Shown here piece by piece: positions 26,501 through 38,900 of a DNA stretch of 64,000 bases; the first letter of the stretch is position 1; every line of letters starts with the position of its first letter. This stretch comes from Rhabdornis inornatus (Eukaryota; Chordata; Aves; Passeriformes; Rhabdornithidae). The translations under genes and the position numbers were made by a program. Where the stretch lies: NCBI GenBank assembly GCA_013397075.1, contig VWZS01000187.1, positions 204,703 through 268,702 on the forward strand, read 5' to 3'. The notes under the pieces are model-generated. The model ran no database searches, had not been told where the DNA came from, and saw only the letters and a list, made by a program, of their open reading frames with translations.

Positions 26501-26570
<70 letters not shown>
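26501..26570 (+). repeat. Poly(A) homopolymer, 70 bases
   Basis: Seventy uninterrupted A residues lie between the gap and GTAATTTACC. An AATTTACC octamer also occurs at 26157-26164, so a target-site duplication around an A-tailed insertion is conceivable but weak. Such tails are unusual in birds because CR1 does not mobilise poly(A) RNA. The run could also be an artefact of gap closing. Confidence 0.9.
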
Positions 26571-26574
<4 letters not shown>

Positions 26575-26686
26575 TTTACCTCACACATGTGAACCCACAT
26601 GGAGTGTTTTGAAAGAAAGCAGAAGTGAAATATCACAGCAAGCATGGCCATAAAATATTCTTCACTGACGCAATTAGGCAGTTTGT

Positions 26687-26764
26687 TAAAAAAAACAACA
26701 AAGCAAACAAACAAAAAACGCAAACAAACTCAAACCAAATAACAAATAAATAAAAATAAAGAGA
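26687..26764 (+). repeat. A/C-rich low-complexity tract
   Basis: AAAAACAACAAAGC, CAAACAAACAAAA and AAATAAATAAAAATAAA words follow one another about 115 bases after the poly(A) run. It is simple-sequence DNA and not coding. Confidence 0.85.
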
Positions 26765-27039
26765 GAAGGCACTACTGGATTCCTGAATGTTGCGACAGTG
26801 GCCACCAGTGACCCGCTGCCAGCCCCTCCCTGTTCGCAGGGACCACATCAAAGCACCTTTGCTGCCTCCTGGCCTTCTACAGAGCAGCTTCAGCCACTTA
26901 GGGGGAAAAAAAAGCTAAGTAAAGGCTTGGACTTAAAACATTAAAAGAAATAAATTGAGAGGATTTTGTCTGGAAACCTTGTCTTGTCCTTACTGAAGGC
27001 TAAAATAAACTTAATTTTTGTTAAAATTAAAGCAAAAAT

Positions 27040-27290
27040 TAAATCATCTTATTATGTAATTGGAACTAGGCCTCAGGCACTAGCAGTAAAGAAGGGATTA
27101 AGGCCTCCACCACCTGGGTTGTCATTCTCATGGGCCCCATTACCACCCCCTTATTCGTTTTTATAGCCAACAGATTAAAATGCGAGCGTCGCAATCTTTG
27201 ATCTTTCACTTGCTGACACAAATCCTTTCAAGCCTCCAACGTTTTCTGCTGAGGTAATTAGTACTAATTAAAAGGTTTCCAACAGCCTTT
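27040..27290. promoter_or_regulatory. Candidate conserved intronic enhancer with homeodomain palindrome
   Basis: This interval stands out from its surroundings: balanced base composition, retained CpGs (GCGAGCGTCGC near 27182) and a dense set of recognisable factor motifs. These include GGGATTAAGG (bicoid/OTX/PITX-like), CTTTGATC (TCF/LEF-like) and a 16-base perfect palindrome TAATTAGTACTAATTA at 27255-27270 with two homeodomain cores. It has no open frame or repeat similarity. The enhancer call is inference from composition and motifs only. Confidence 0.35.
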
Positions 27291-28624
27291 GCTCTACTTT
27301 TTCCCTCCAAAGAAATTGCTTTTACAAGTGCCTTCCATCTTTGAAATGTATGCATCGTTCACTTTCTTCTTTATCTGACTCCCAGAGATCAAGTAGATTA
27401 GTGACTCCATTATTCCCCAAGACAAAGCCAAACAACAGGTTTTTACTATCTTCCTGACCTGTTGAGGTGCAGGGTTTATATTCAGAAACAAGTGCCTCTG
27501 CTAGTATTAAAAGACAGTCCAATTATGCATTAACAGACACAATGTGGGGTTTCTACATTTAAGAATGGACATCATTTAAAGATGTTGTATTTTCTCAGAA
27601 GAGAGAGAGGCAACCGTTCACTAATCAAACTGACAAGTTGTAGGACTAATAACTGGTCTTCCTTTGTTTTCTTTTTGTGTGTTTGTGTATCAGGCAAGAT
27701 GCAAACAATTTCTTTTTCTTCCCTCCCTCCCCCATCCTTTCCTCTCCTTTCCACTTTCTTCCCAAATTTTAATGATTTATATACATTTGTACTTAAAAAT
27801 TTTTTTTAGAAAAATTAAGTCCACCCTGAAAGAGTCTGAAAGCCCAGAAAGTCCTGTCTGAAGAAGTTTTGGTTACTATAATTGAGTAATATGTCCTGCT
27901 ACAGGCAAACTGATGGCTAGAAATATAATTATGGACATTAAACCAGTTTTTTTATAGTGCACCTAATGTACTAATGAAATTCCAGGACTAAAAAAATTAA
28001 AAGCAGCAGCAAAAAAAGGAACAATACTTTGCATTGAGAAAGAGCTGTGTTTTGAATTTACAGGTTTTCAAATGATTGTTCAATCGACATGGGCTCTATA
28101 TGGATCATTTTTCTTTATGAAAACCTGGAAGCTTTATGCCTGCTGTGATAAAAATAAATTACACTTCATGCAGCAAAAGTGCTATTCAAAAAAGAGGACA
28201 GTTCTCAGACTCTTAAAGTTCTCACTTCCTATTGAAAATGACAGCAGCTCTCTCTCATGCTGTAGTATCTCTGGCACAATAGATCAGAAATCATACACAG
28301 AGCCACAAGATGCTATGTAACTTATCATTACACACACAGGGGTCTATTCTCCTCTCGCGATGCAAGCACAGGGCTCCTGCTGGCACTAATGGGAGCTGCA
28401 CGTGCACGTCAAGGACAGAAACAAACCCACATTGCATCCACTTTTCTAACCCCAGCTACGTTAGAAAAGTTTTAAATAGCCAGAAAGAAAAGCCAATAAA
28501 TTGTCTCCTAATCATGCCAGTTCTTCTACTTTCTTTTCACAACTATTCTACGATGGTAGTAATTTCTTTTTGTGTAACTTTCCTTGAGAGGATTTAAAAG
28601 CACTACAATCTCATCAGTTCAGCT

Positions 28625-28765
28625 ATATTATGCCCCTCTGAAGTAAGTTTTATCTGACGTATCTTGCCCAAGGTCATATGGAAATTATATGACAGGGCCA
28701 GGAATTGCACTTTTCAGTATCCTGGTAGTTCCCTGTTTTAACCAGCAGGCCATACTCCTCCTCTA
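28625..28765 (-). mobile_element. MIR/CORE-SINE relic, antisense
   Basis: The plus strand includes TCTTGCCCAAGGTCATATGG, ACAGGGCCAGGAATTGCAC and TTTTAACCAGCAGGCCATAC, the ordered hallmarks of a reverse-complement MIR (CTTGCCCAAGGTCACACAG, GCAGAGCCAGGAATTGAAC, CTAACCACTAGGCCA). It is an old insertion shared in type with other amniotes. The ends are approximate. Confidence 0.82.
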
Positions 28766-31157
28766 TGCATGCACAATAACCAACAGCTCTACAAGCAGGA
28801 GCCATTGCCATTCAGTGCGGAAAAGGTTTGGATTAGCCATTGGATTAGCCACACCACTGAAAAATGGGGTTTTCACAAACACAAACATCAAATAATTATT
28901 ATGGATTCAAAATGCTAAATGAAGAAAGCAAAACCAAAACAACAGTCTGTGATTCACCTAAAGAAATAGCTTTAGTCTTTTTGCCTTGTTAGGGCATGGC
29001 CACCATTGCCTTAAAATGTCAGGCAATCCCTGCAAAACCAGTATGAGTTTAGGGCACACCATACCTCAGCTCTCAGTACAGACAACAGATCATGTACAGT
29101 ACAACAGATGATGTGGAACTGGGCAACTGTGTAAGTCCTGCAAAAACACATTAACACTACCTCCTTTGACAGAGCAGGCTTTAGAAATAGCACAGCTTTT
29201 TCTACACTCAAAATAACATATCTTGGGTAGAGGCTTTTATGTTTACCAAATGTTAAATTCTCAGATTTCAATGAAATTTGGTATTACAAATTCTGAAACT
29301 TTTTAAGAATTGGAATCTGGGACCAGAGCATGGAGAAAAAGAGAATCTAATGGAAAAAGAGAATATGTGTGTATCTTTCCATATCCAAGATCATAATTTA
29401 ACATCATTAAAGAGAACATGATATTAACGTAACATGATAGAAGCAATCTGCCATATTCTCACCTATTACTAAAATAGCATGTGACTTTAAGGCAAAATCA
29501 ACATTAACAACACACTTTCTGGAGAGTCTTTGGGTCTTTCATCTTATGCAATCTGAGCTGTCCATGGAAAGAAATTTTACTAAAAATCAGACACACAAAA
29601 CCCCCAAACAGTTTGAAGGAAAAAGGTAGCTACAGGGAAGAGGTCTATATGGAAAGGAGGTGCCTGACATGTAGAATCTATTAGCAAATATCTTTCATTT
29701 TATCAGAGCCACTCTCACGGACAAAGCTGAATTATTTCCACACTGTACAAACGAATTAGACTTGCTTTGAAATTATAAACTCCCAATTTATTTTGTTTCT
29801 TCTTTCATTTGACCTTTTCTTGTTTATTCCTACTTTTGCACATACAAACTGCTTTCATATTCATCAGAGACATTTTCTTTAAAATTAACAGCCAAAAATT
29901 AGAGACGAAACTTTAGGGAAAAGAAAATCCATAATTGTGAAGCTCACAATAAAATTACACGCTGGCAGCACAGCAGACAAATTTAACACAGATCTTATAG
30001 CAAAAGCAGGAAAACGAGTGTCATGTTTAATGCTTCAGAGACTGCACAAATGAAGCCATCTCAATATTTACTAAGGAGATCAAAAAGTAAAATGTAAAAA
30101 TAGGTTTTTTTGGTGAGTAAAATTTGCTTGGCTACGTTACATGTTTTAGATATCTTGGGATCTAAAGCAGTCCTTGGTTATCAGAATAGGAGAGAAAAGG
30201 GACAAAAAAGTCCATATCTTCCCTAGGTATTCAGCTGTGGCTCTTTCCAGACTGCAAACAGTTGCTGTTGCCTTAGGGTTTCATTATTCATCTACTATGG
30301 GATCCAAGGACTACAAGCAGTTGGCCTTCGAACATGTAGGAGGAAGGGAGGGAAGGAAAGCTCTCCCATGCAAGGGATATCAGACCAGTTTGGGGTACTT
30401 ACATTATATCTTTAATATTTATTAAGGTGCGGGGTGAAGGGGGAATATATTACATATACTATACCATCTTTTCCCTCCTCCTTCCCCAACTCCAAAGGGT
30501 AAAAAAACGCATCAATAACCTCCAAATCTGCCCTGCTCTCTCAGTAGACTGTGCATGCATTGAAAAACCCATAAAGAAACATTTCAATTTGAAGTTTCCA
30601 AGAGGTAATTATAAACAAGAGAAAGAGAAAAATATTTTTGAAATTATGAAAAATACCCTGACAGTGACTCCCTTAGACTCACATTTAGCCCTTGAAAAAT
30701 ATTCTGCCAAAGGGTGCATTTTGACAGGGAAAAGATGAAGAGTGGAGAGAAGAGGCAGCAGTCTGTCATAATTGATGACACCGCAATGTAAGCTGAAGTC
30801 AAGACTGAATATTTACAAAATTCATTCAGGGCGAGATTTTTAGAAGGGTGGAAAAAAAACAGCACACAGAAGACACAGATGGACCCAACTCTTTGAAAAC
30901 ATAGTAGGACTACAACAGACAGTGCGATACAGTCAATATAATCACATCACACATACAAAACAATTCAAGGGTCATTTTCTTAATTCAGGATGGAATGAGA
31001 TTCAATATAAAGAAATTTTTTTTCTGTAGGGATCTGTATGTCTTTGTTTTGATATATGTTTTCTTAATTAATTTTAGAATGACAGTACTGAGTTGAGTCC
31101 CTTTGGCCATAACAAGACCAATGTTGGCAATTTTCAGCCCAAGTTATTAGTTTAAGC

Positions 31158-31165
31158 TGACGTCA
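31158..31165. promoter_or_regulatory. Perfect CRE motif TGACGTCA
   Basis: An 8-base perfect CRE palindrome in AT-rich intron, CpG-containing and therefore rarer than other octamers here. Function is not shown. Confidence 0.25.
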
Positions 31166-34100
31166 GACCACCAATTTGCAATGTTACAGTGTAATATCAT
31201 TAAGGCAACCTGAACCTAGAGAGCCACATTTTTATGCTCCTATCCTTTGCTTTTACTGTTTGACCTCACCTCCTCCTCCCTTCAGCTACACCCCTCATGC
31301 AGTCCCATGGTTAAGCAGTTTAAATGATCCAGTTACAATTGAGCTGGAAGGGAAGGCAGGAAGTAGAAGGACTCCAGCGAGCTAAACTGTCCCAAGTTGT
31401 TACTGAGGACTAATTGATTGATAAAGTGAACATACTTTTTTGTAGTCCTGGTCCAGCTGCCAGGGAAGAAGTTCTTTCCAAGCAAATTCAGCTGGCAGCT
31501 TGCCATCAGATTCAAAGCAGAAGACAGGTTCAAAACCAATAGGAGACTACACTCACCCAATGATTAGCAATGAACTGTCCGAGGTCAGGGCAGAGGTACA
31601 CCAGTAAAACAAAGTAATTCTGTTCCCTGTTCCACAGGGATCCAGGAGCTCATCTTCAAGAGTTGTCACTCCAGCACTTTTCACCAGTGCTGACTTCACA
31701 CTTCATTTAAACACATATGACTAATCCTACTCCCAAAGGAAATGCACTGGATCTATCTTGCTACCACCAACACCAGTCAGGCCTAGATGTATGAGAGATA
31801 ACAAGCCATCTCAATGTGAATCATCCAGCACTTACAAAATGGATTGGAATTTCAAAGACTACAAGAGTAGACAAGGTTAGGACTAGTATTATACAGGCAT
31901 CAAAAATTATGCCATGAAGGATACTTCTTATGTAGAAAGCATTAAAAATTCAGCATTTAAGAATGTAGCTATTCTCTGTATTTACTGAGCGTTCTGAACA
32001 CATGACAAATTGAGAGTCCTCTACATTTATATACAATGGACAAAGCTTGTTTAAATAAAATAAAAAACTTAAGTTATTTAATCTAATCCTCCCATCACCA
32101 ACAAACCTTCCCCCAAAATTCAATTTCCCATGTCAAAAAACTGTAGGATCTTTTTTTGCCACAAACAGTAAATCTAAACTGTCTGGTAAAAAAGCCACTT
32201 GGCGAGTTCCTCCTACTAATTTCAAAAAGAAAAAGCAGGTACAAATACATAACAATAAGGCACAGAAATGGACATGAAATATGTGCTTTCTAGTCCTCGG
32301 AGCCATACAATTTTTGCCAAGGCCGTTCAGGAGAAAGCCCAGTCACCCTGATCTGCTTTCCAGAATACTTCCATTAATCCAGCCTACTCCAAAACACCTA
32401 CAAGTTTTAAGCAGACAGAGCCATTGCAAAGCATCCATCCAGGCCATTAAATTGCTTAGAACTACTATAGTGCACCTCCAAAAAGTATACAGGGAGCCAC
32501 CCCTTCCATTTCACCAAAAGTAATCCTAAACAAATGCAAATACTGCTTTCTCACCTAACAGAAAAGGCATATTACCCTGAGAAGAGAAACTGTATTTTCA
32601 GGTTTTCCAAACACTTCTAAACGAAGAAAGAAGAGTAAACTAAAGCTGCAAGGTTATATTCCAAATTTGGTGGGGAGAACAGCGTGAATGAATTTTTTTT
32701 TCACTATTCAGAAGAATGAGAACAGCCTGGATTAAAGCTAAAGAAGGGTTTCTGCTAAGCATTTCATTTAAATCTTGTTTGCAGGTATCTAAGATACGAT
32801 ATGACTTCCCACACCCCCATTTCGAAATGGAACATATGTAAAAATAAATTAGGAATATGTCATTATTTTTTCAGTTCTCTATTTTCTTAGCACCAACATT
32901 TTAATGATCATGTTATCTAATAAATTAGGTGGAGCAGTATGAAATGTTTCATTATTTTCCTACTGATCTTTGTATCCCATTTTTTATTGTTGTCCAAAAT
33001 GCAAATTCACCTATATCCAAGACTGCACGTGTATTATTTAAGAGAAATTTTAAAAAGAAGGTAATTTTCAACTATTTATGCATAGTGGTGGTCTTAAAAA
33101 TGACAGATGATGTGTCAGATTTGTTTAGAAGATTTCACAGTTAAAGATAAGAATTTTTAATTTAAAGAATAAGCACAAACAAGAACATACAGAACTGCCA
33201 AATCCATAAAATAAATGCTACAGCCAATACTAAGATACCCACGAATTCTATAAGAATCTTTGCATGCGCTCTCTGAAGTTCTTATAACAGACATGTAACA
33301 AAAAAATATTGCAAAGGCACGATATTCATATAAAAACATTGCAGTAACTATATCTGAGCCAGAAAAACAGCTTGTAAGATTTTCAGCCCCAGAATAGAAT
33401 TATTCTCAGGGTGAAACCAGTACGATTGTGTGAGAGGTTTGCTTTTAATTGTATGCACTACCATAAGCTTGCTCTAGATCCTGAGTAATGGGTATTTTAT
33501 ACCATTTCAGTTATTTTAATTTTACTGTCAATTCCTTTCAGTTCTAAAAGGATTTTCTTTAATCCATTATGCTTGATCAAGATAATGATTTTTCAGAATT
33601 CTAACATCTTAGCATCACACTATATTGACCACCTTAGAAAACAGAGTGCCAGGTGTTTTTCCAGACGCAGTTTATTTGTATTCCAAAACTAAACCAAAGT
33701 ATTCACAGTGCCACACACAGATGAGACTCTGCTCACTGGTTCCAGGTAGAACCTCCTTAGTGAATCACCAAGAGGGGCAGATATCACCTAGTTGATTGCA
33801 GAAGAAATAGTCATGAATTACACTTTCATATTATCCTTGAAGAAGAATAGTAGTAAAGCATATTTATTCAGTGCTTTAAGACAGCTTCAAATGATCTGAT
33901 GCAACAGACATTTTCTTGTGAAAAATCAAAAAGGATGAGATAATGCGTTTCAAGGTCAATCGAAGCAAGGGTGCATCAGGAAAAAAAGTGTGTTTAAACC
34001 ACAGCAGATTTAACAGCTTAACCAATAAAGCTACTCTAGCCTTCAGTCAATGGAAATCAAAACAATGAATTCAAACTATTTTATTCAATCTGCAGGCAGG

Positions 34101-34639
34101 ATTACTAGGTGATAAAGCTTTTTCCTTCTTTACTAAAGAAGTATTTCTCCTATTTTTAAGATTTCTTTCAGTAAATTATGCACTCCTTTCAGGACTACAG
34201 CCACAAGGACACAGACATTCTTTAAAGTTCGTAGCTTTCTGTTCCTGTATTTATTACCACAGAGCTCAAATATTGACATGTATGCTCACTGGAAATCCGA
34301 AAATGCAAGGAATTTTATTACATTTAGTAAAACTCATTTTTAAATCTCCATCAAGCCCCTCTGAGTATATAAACGGCACTTTTATTTTTCCTTCCTCGAA
34401 TGATGCCATTTGCTAACATAAGCAGAACAAATGTAGGTGACCCAAAATACAATAAATTACTACATTCAGATTCTTTATGACCATTGAGGCTTTTCCTTAA
34501 TAACCTGAAAAGTACTTATGTGTAATTGTAAAAATCACAATCATTTAGAAGTTTTTCTTTCTTTTCTATCTCGTTCTTCCCCTCCATTCAGATATATACT
34601 GTTTCTTTGAAGTCCAGGAATTCTTTAAAACAATATTTC

Positions 34640-34860
34640 AAGTTTTAATAGCAATTAGCATATTAAATATCAGTGTACAAGGGGAGTGTACAAAGCGATT
34701 CCATAGTAAATTAGTCTGAAAATTGTCCTAATTGTTATGCCAGATGACGTCCTCTACATTTTGTCTTGGGAGAAAAAGATCTTTCTGTCTAAATGCCATT
34801 ATGTGTCATCCTAGCTGAGCCTCCTGCCTAGCAGGGACATTGAAGTTGTACAGCAGGAGC
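34640..34860. promoter_or_regulatory. Candidate regulatory island (CRE-like and TGTACA sites)
   Basis: It contains a near-consensus CRE (TGACGTCC, 34745-34752), a duplicated AGTGTACAA at 34672-34680 and 34685-34693, and homeodomain-type CAATTAGC and AAATTAGTC words. Unique sequence without repeats. The call is motif-based inference. Confidence 0.25.
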
Positions 34861-35102
34861 CGCTTCTCAGGCTTTAAGAACTACAGTAAATCTTCAAACA
34901 ATTTATCCAAACAAAGGCCAGTGTGTGGAGAGAAAAATACACGGGAAGCAGATGAATAAGCAACATCAATTATGGGGGGGTTGACCTTTCTGCCCCACAC
35001 CATGGCACAGATTTCACACCAAATCGCAGCAGATTGAAGTTGACATGCCTGGAGTGAAAACACTGGTCCTCACAATGTTGCAACTCTACATTCACAGAGC
35101 TG

Positions 35103-35150
35103 TAGTAAGGAGAGGAGGAAGAAAATGAAGAGAAGGGGAGGGGTGTGTGA
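35103..35150 (+). repeat. Purine-rich low-complexity tract
   Basis: GTAAGGAGAGGAGGAAGAAAATG and AGAGAAGGGGAGGGG words; simple sequence with no coding sign. Confidence 0.75.
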
Positions 35151-35387
35151 ATGAAAAATCACATATAATGGGCCTGGGTTTATTTTACAGAGAACAAAAT
35201 GGCTCAATTTGAGCACTTAGACTGTCAAAATTGGCTAGTGTGAGATACGAGAGGTTCATCCAAGGGGACACTTGAATCAGGTGCCTTCAGTGATAGAACC
35301 TAGAAGAAGGATTGGGAGAATAAAGGCTGCTCTTAAAAACTTGTTAATGTTGTTAGAGACCATATTATTTCACATTAAAAAAAACCA

Positions 35388-35390
<3 letters not shown>

Positions 35391-35428
<38 letters not shown>
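35391..35428 (+). repeat. (AT)15 microsatellite with short AC tail
   Basis: Thirty bases of perfect AT dinucleotides are followed by ACACACAT. A candidate length-polymorphic marker. Confidence 0.97.
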
Positions 35429-35429
<1 letters not shown>

Positions 35430-35999
35430 GCAGTTTTTGTACATAGTCTCAGCAGCCAAGGTTTGCCTTCAGCTAAAATTAAAGTCACCAGTTTTTACAG
35501 TAGCAAAAAATACTGTCTCATGCAGCATTATTTTGCCCCACCATAAATCCAAATTAGCTTATAGTTATACCTACATTTGGAAAGACTCCCACCCCACCCA
35601 GGGAAAATATTGCCTTTACTTCCAAGGAAATGCCAGACTAAGTAACGTGAACTTTGAAACCACCTCAATTAAAATTCAGGTTTGGGCCTTTAGAACAGTC
35701 TAGTTAAAGATTTCTTTTTCTAGATTGGCCTTAGACAGATGATTATTAAATATTTATAAGTCTTTGAAAAGGATTGAGTGCTTTTGCTTTGTTTATTGTG
35801 TGGAGCTCCTCCTCCCCCTTCTTTCCCCCACTCCTTCTTTGAGGGATCTATGAGTGATCATTTTATTTGAATGCTTCACCAGTTGGTTTGTGCAAAGACA
35901 GATCAGTCAACTCTAGGCAGGCCATTTCACATCAATGGAATCTCTTAACACTGTTGCAATAGTAGCTTAAAGTTTAATATGCAATCAGATCAACAGCTT

Positions 36000-38900
36000 T
36001 TGTCTCATTCCACAGGACATTAATATACAAACTGCTACTATTTCATGATGATAGTAACTAAACACCACCAGTTCTGGTTCAGACTGAACAGATTAAAAAT
36101 AGATAAGCTCACAATAACATTTACATTGATCCTAACCTTAGATACTGTCATTAAAAAATTCTCAACCAATTAATCCACCAGCAAATTTTTGCTGCTTAAC
36201 TGTGAAGTCTAGGTTTAAAGAGACTGTCAGACATCCGAAATGTAAACATATGTTTCTTAATGCTGATAGCCTGCTGAATTTGATTTTTCAGCTTGGGCAC
36301 AAGTTTCACCACTGTCAAGAAGAAAAGCTACCACCTTTTCCCCAGGTATCACATCTGTAACACTCTTTCCAAAACTACTCAGACCTTAGACTTCATTCCA
36401 TCTGAATGAAAAAGAACTGTGAAGGAAAAGTCACAGCATATGGAAATACAACACTGTGCTTTCCCAGAAGTCTATGACTAATTTCAGAACTATCCAATGA
36501 AATCCCATACTACTGCAGGTTTTAGATTCTGTGCTGCTACTAAAACCCATATTTTCCTCTTAAATTAACATCTTTCCTTAAAGTACTCTCCTATTTTAAA
36601 TATATCACATAATACAATGAAAGGATTAATTGAGAGCATCGTAGCACAACTGGGAGCTTTACATTCCAGAACAACACTGCTACAGAGTTGAGACACACAT
36701 TTCCATAAACTTTAACAGACTATCGAGCTGGCAATACACATCTCATGATTTCTAAATACAGCTATATTGCAAATTATTGGATTAGATTCCACAACAGCTA
36801 ATCCCTAGAACTTCTCAAGAACTGTTGTTCAACCCTGCAAGCACAGGATGAACTCTTGAAGTGAGACTGACCAAAGGGCTTCCCCCCCATATGTGTCAGA
36901 AGTGATCTGGAAAGCACTCTAACTAGAATTTACAGGCTTCAGCTACAGGGGAGACAAGTTTCAAACTCTGAGCACATAAGTGAAGTTCACATCTGTGTTC
37001 TGATCTCTAACTGGTTTCCTCTAGACCAGCACAGCTGCATCTTCATTAGGACGGCGTTTTTTGATTTTGGCTGTGGGCAGTTTTTTGGAGGGTAAAACTT
37101 ATTTGAGGGAGAGGTTTTCATCTTGTTTATGTCAGCTGCTGAAACTATATTCTCTCTTTGCCTTTGGGCATAATTAGGTAAAAGTCTGATTACTCGTTAT
37201 CAATCTTGGAAAGGAGGACTCCAGGTAATTCTTCACAACAGGTCTGTATCCCTTTTGCTCCTTTGCTATCAATTCCACATATTGGGGCAGCAGGTCTGCT
37301 GGTTGGCTGATATATTAAACCACCCAAGTTTTCTGAAGTCTGCCATGGTGACAAGCATCTCGAAACACATTGGAGCTCTCCAGCCCTTGCAAGCATATTG
37401 TGAACCAAAGAGCTTAAACCTCAAATTGTTACTTATAGGCCACAGTCACCAGGTCAGCCTTTCACAATTACAATGTAAACACGACAAGACTAATCATCAG
37501 GAAAGACAAATTAAGGCAGACACTTTGTGCAAGATCAATCCCTGTTAGCCAGCCATCCAGCCAGAGGCGCATTGGACAGTAGCTCTAAGAAATCCTATGG
37601 AAAAAGTGCTGATGAGTGCTCAGGCAAAAATGAAACTCAGGGAAAACAATGAAGAAAGGAGGACCTGAGTACTCAATCAAACACTCAGAATTAGCTAATT
37701 CTCTTGTAAAGCCAATTGCCTAATCTACTTCTAATAAAAGCATAATATTTTAAGAGCAAAAAATACTAGAATTGCTACATCTGTCATACCCTTAAAAAAA
37801 GGTCAGAAAATTCTGCCATGCACAGCAGACAGAATTGAGCCAACTCACAGGACTTAAGTGAAAACTTCCAAAGCAGGAAAGCAGCTACCACAAACATATA
37901 ACAGTGTTCAAACCTTTGGCCTCTAATATTGTCCTATTTTACCTGATCAGATATAACTGGAGTGTTTGGGTTAATTTTTGTTTCAGGTAGAGTTTATGCC
38001 CTTTAGCTTTCCTATTACGCTAGACTGTGCTAGGAAAAATGAAAAGGTTCTGCATAGCCTGTGTGAATTACTCTTCTCTCTATTAGTTCTGTAAATAAAA
38101 TAGGGTCAAATAGACTATTTTAGATAGACAGTGCACCAGTATATTAATATAAATATAAATACATCAATAGACAATATAAATACACAAGTACATGTTCGTT
38201 TGTACATGCACATATTAATATTTGCCTTACACAGAGAAGCTACATAGGTTTGGCGAACCAGACTCTTTTAGCAACATCTATAGTCCATTATTTTAAAGTT
38301 ACTAGCTATTTGACAGAACTAATACTTATGCAAGGCATAGTAGTAGAAACTGTCTTCATTTCTAAGATTTCACACATTCTCTAATTAATTCAAGGGGACT
38401 TACAGTTTTAGATAACATTCTTCCTTTTATCACCTGCCATCTAGCAGTTGGTACAATGTCAACACTTACATTTTTTTTCCAACTGAAATCATTTTTAAAA
38501 CATTTTTATCCTAAAATGTTCTCCTCGATTTTTCAAAAATTATCTTAAAGATAAGAGATTTCTTTCCATTTCAGTCCCACAACAACGAGAATGTCAGCAC
38601 AGCTTTTTTGACAGACAAATTATTGAATCAAAGAAAGAATATGCCATTAAGCCCACAGGTTAGGAAGTGTCAGGAATGGTTTAAAGAGATATCCCATTTA
38701 TCTTCAAAACATGCACGGAATGTCACTAATGTGTGTTTATCATGTATAATCAGACAAAGAAAATATCGAAATAAAGTACTCCTGCATACAATAGAAGTCT
38801 CCTTCCATCTCTCAAGATATCAGTGCTATTCAAATAGAATAATAATGATGAAACCTCCTTTCTTGAAAATGGAAATCAAGTGAAATGTAGATAGAAATGA

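Noticed and set aside
26584..26591. CACATGTG E-box palindrome near the poly(A) run
   Set aside because: A single 8-mer beside an assembly gap, too weak to call as a melanocyte M-box site.
26292..26723. 143-codon minus-strand open frame rich in Phe
   Set aside because: It runs through the 57-N gap and the poly(A) run, so its length is an artefact of homopolymer and unknown bases.
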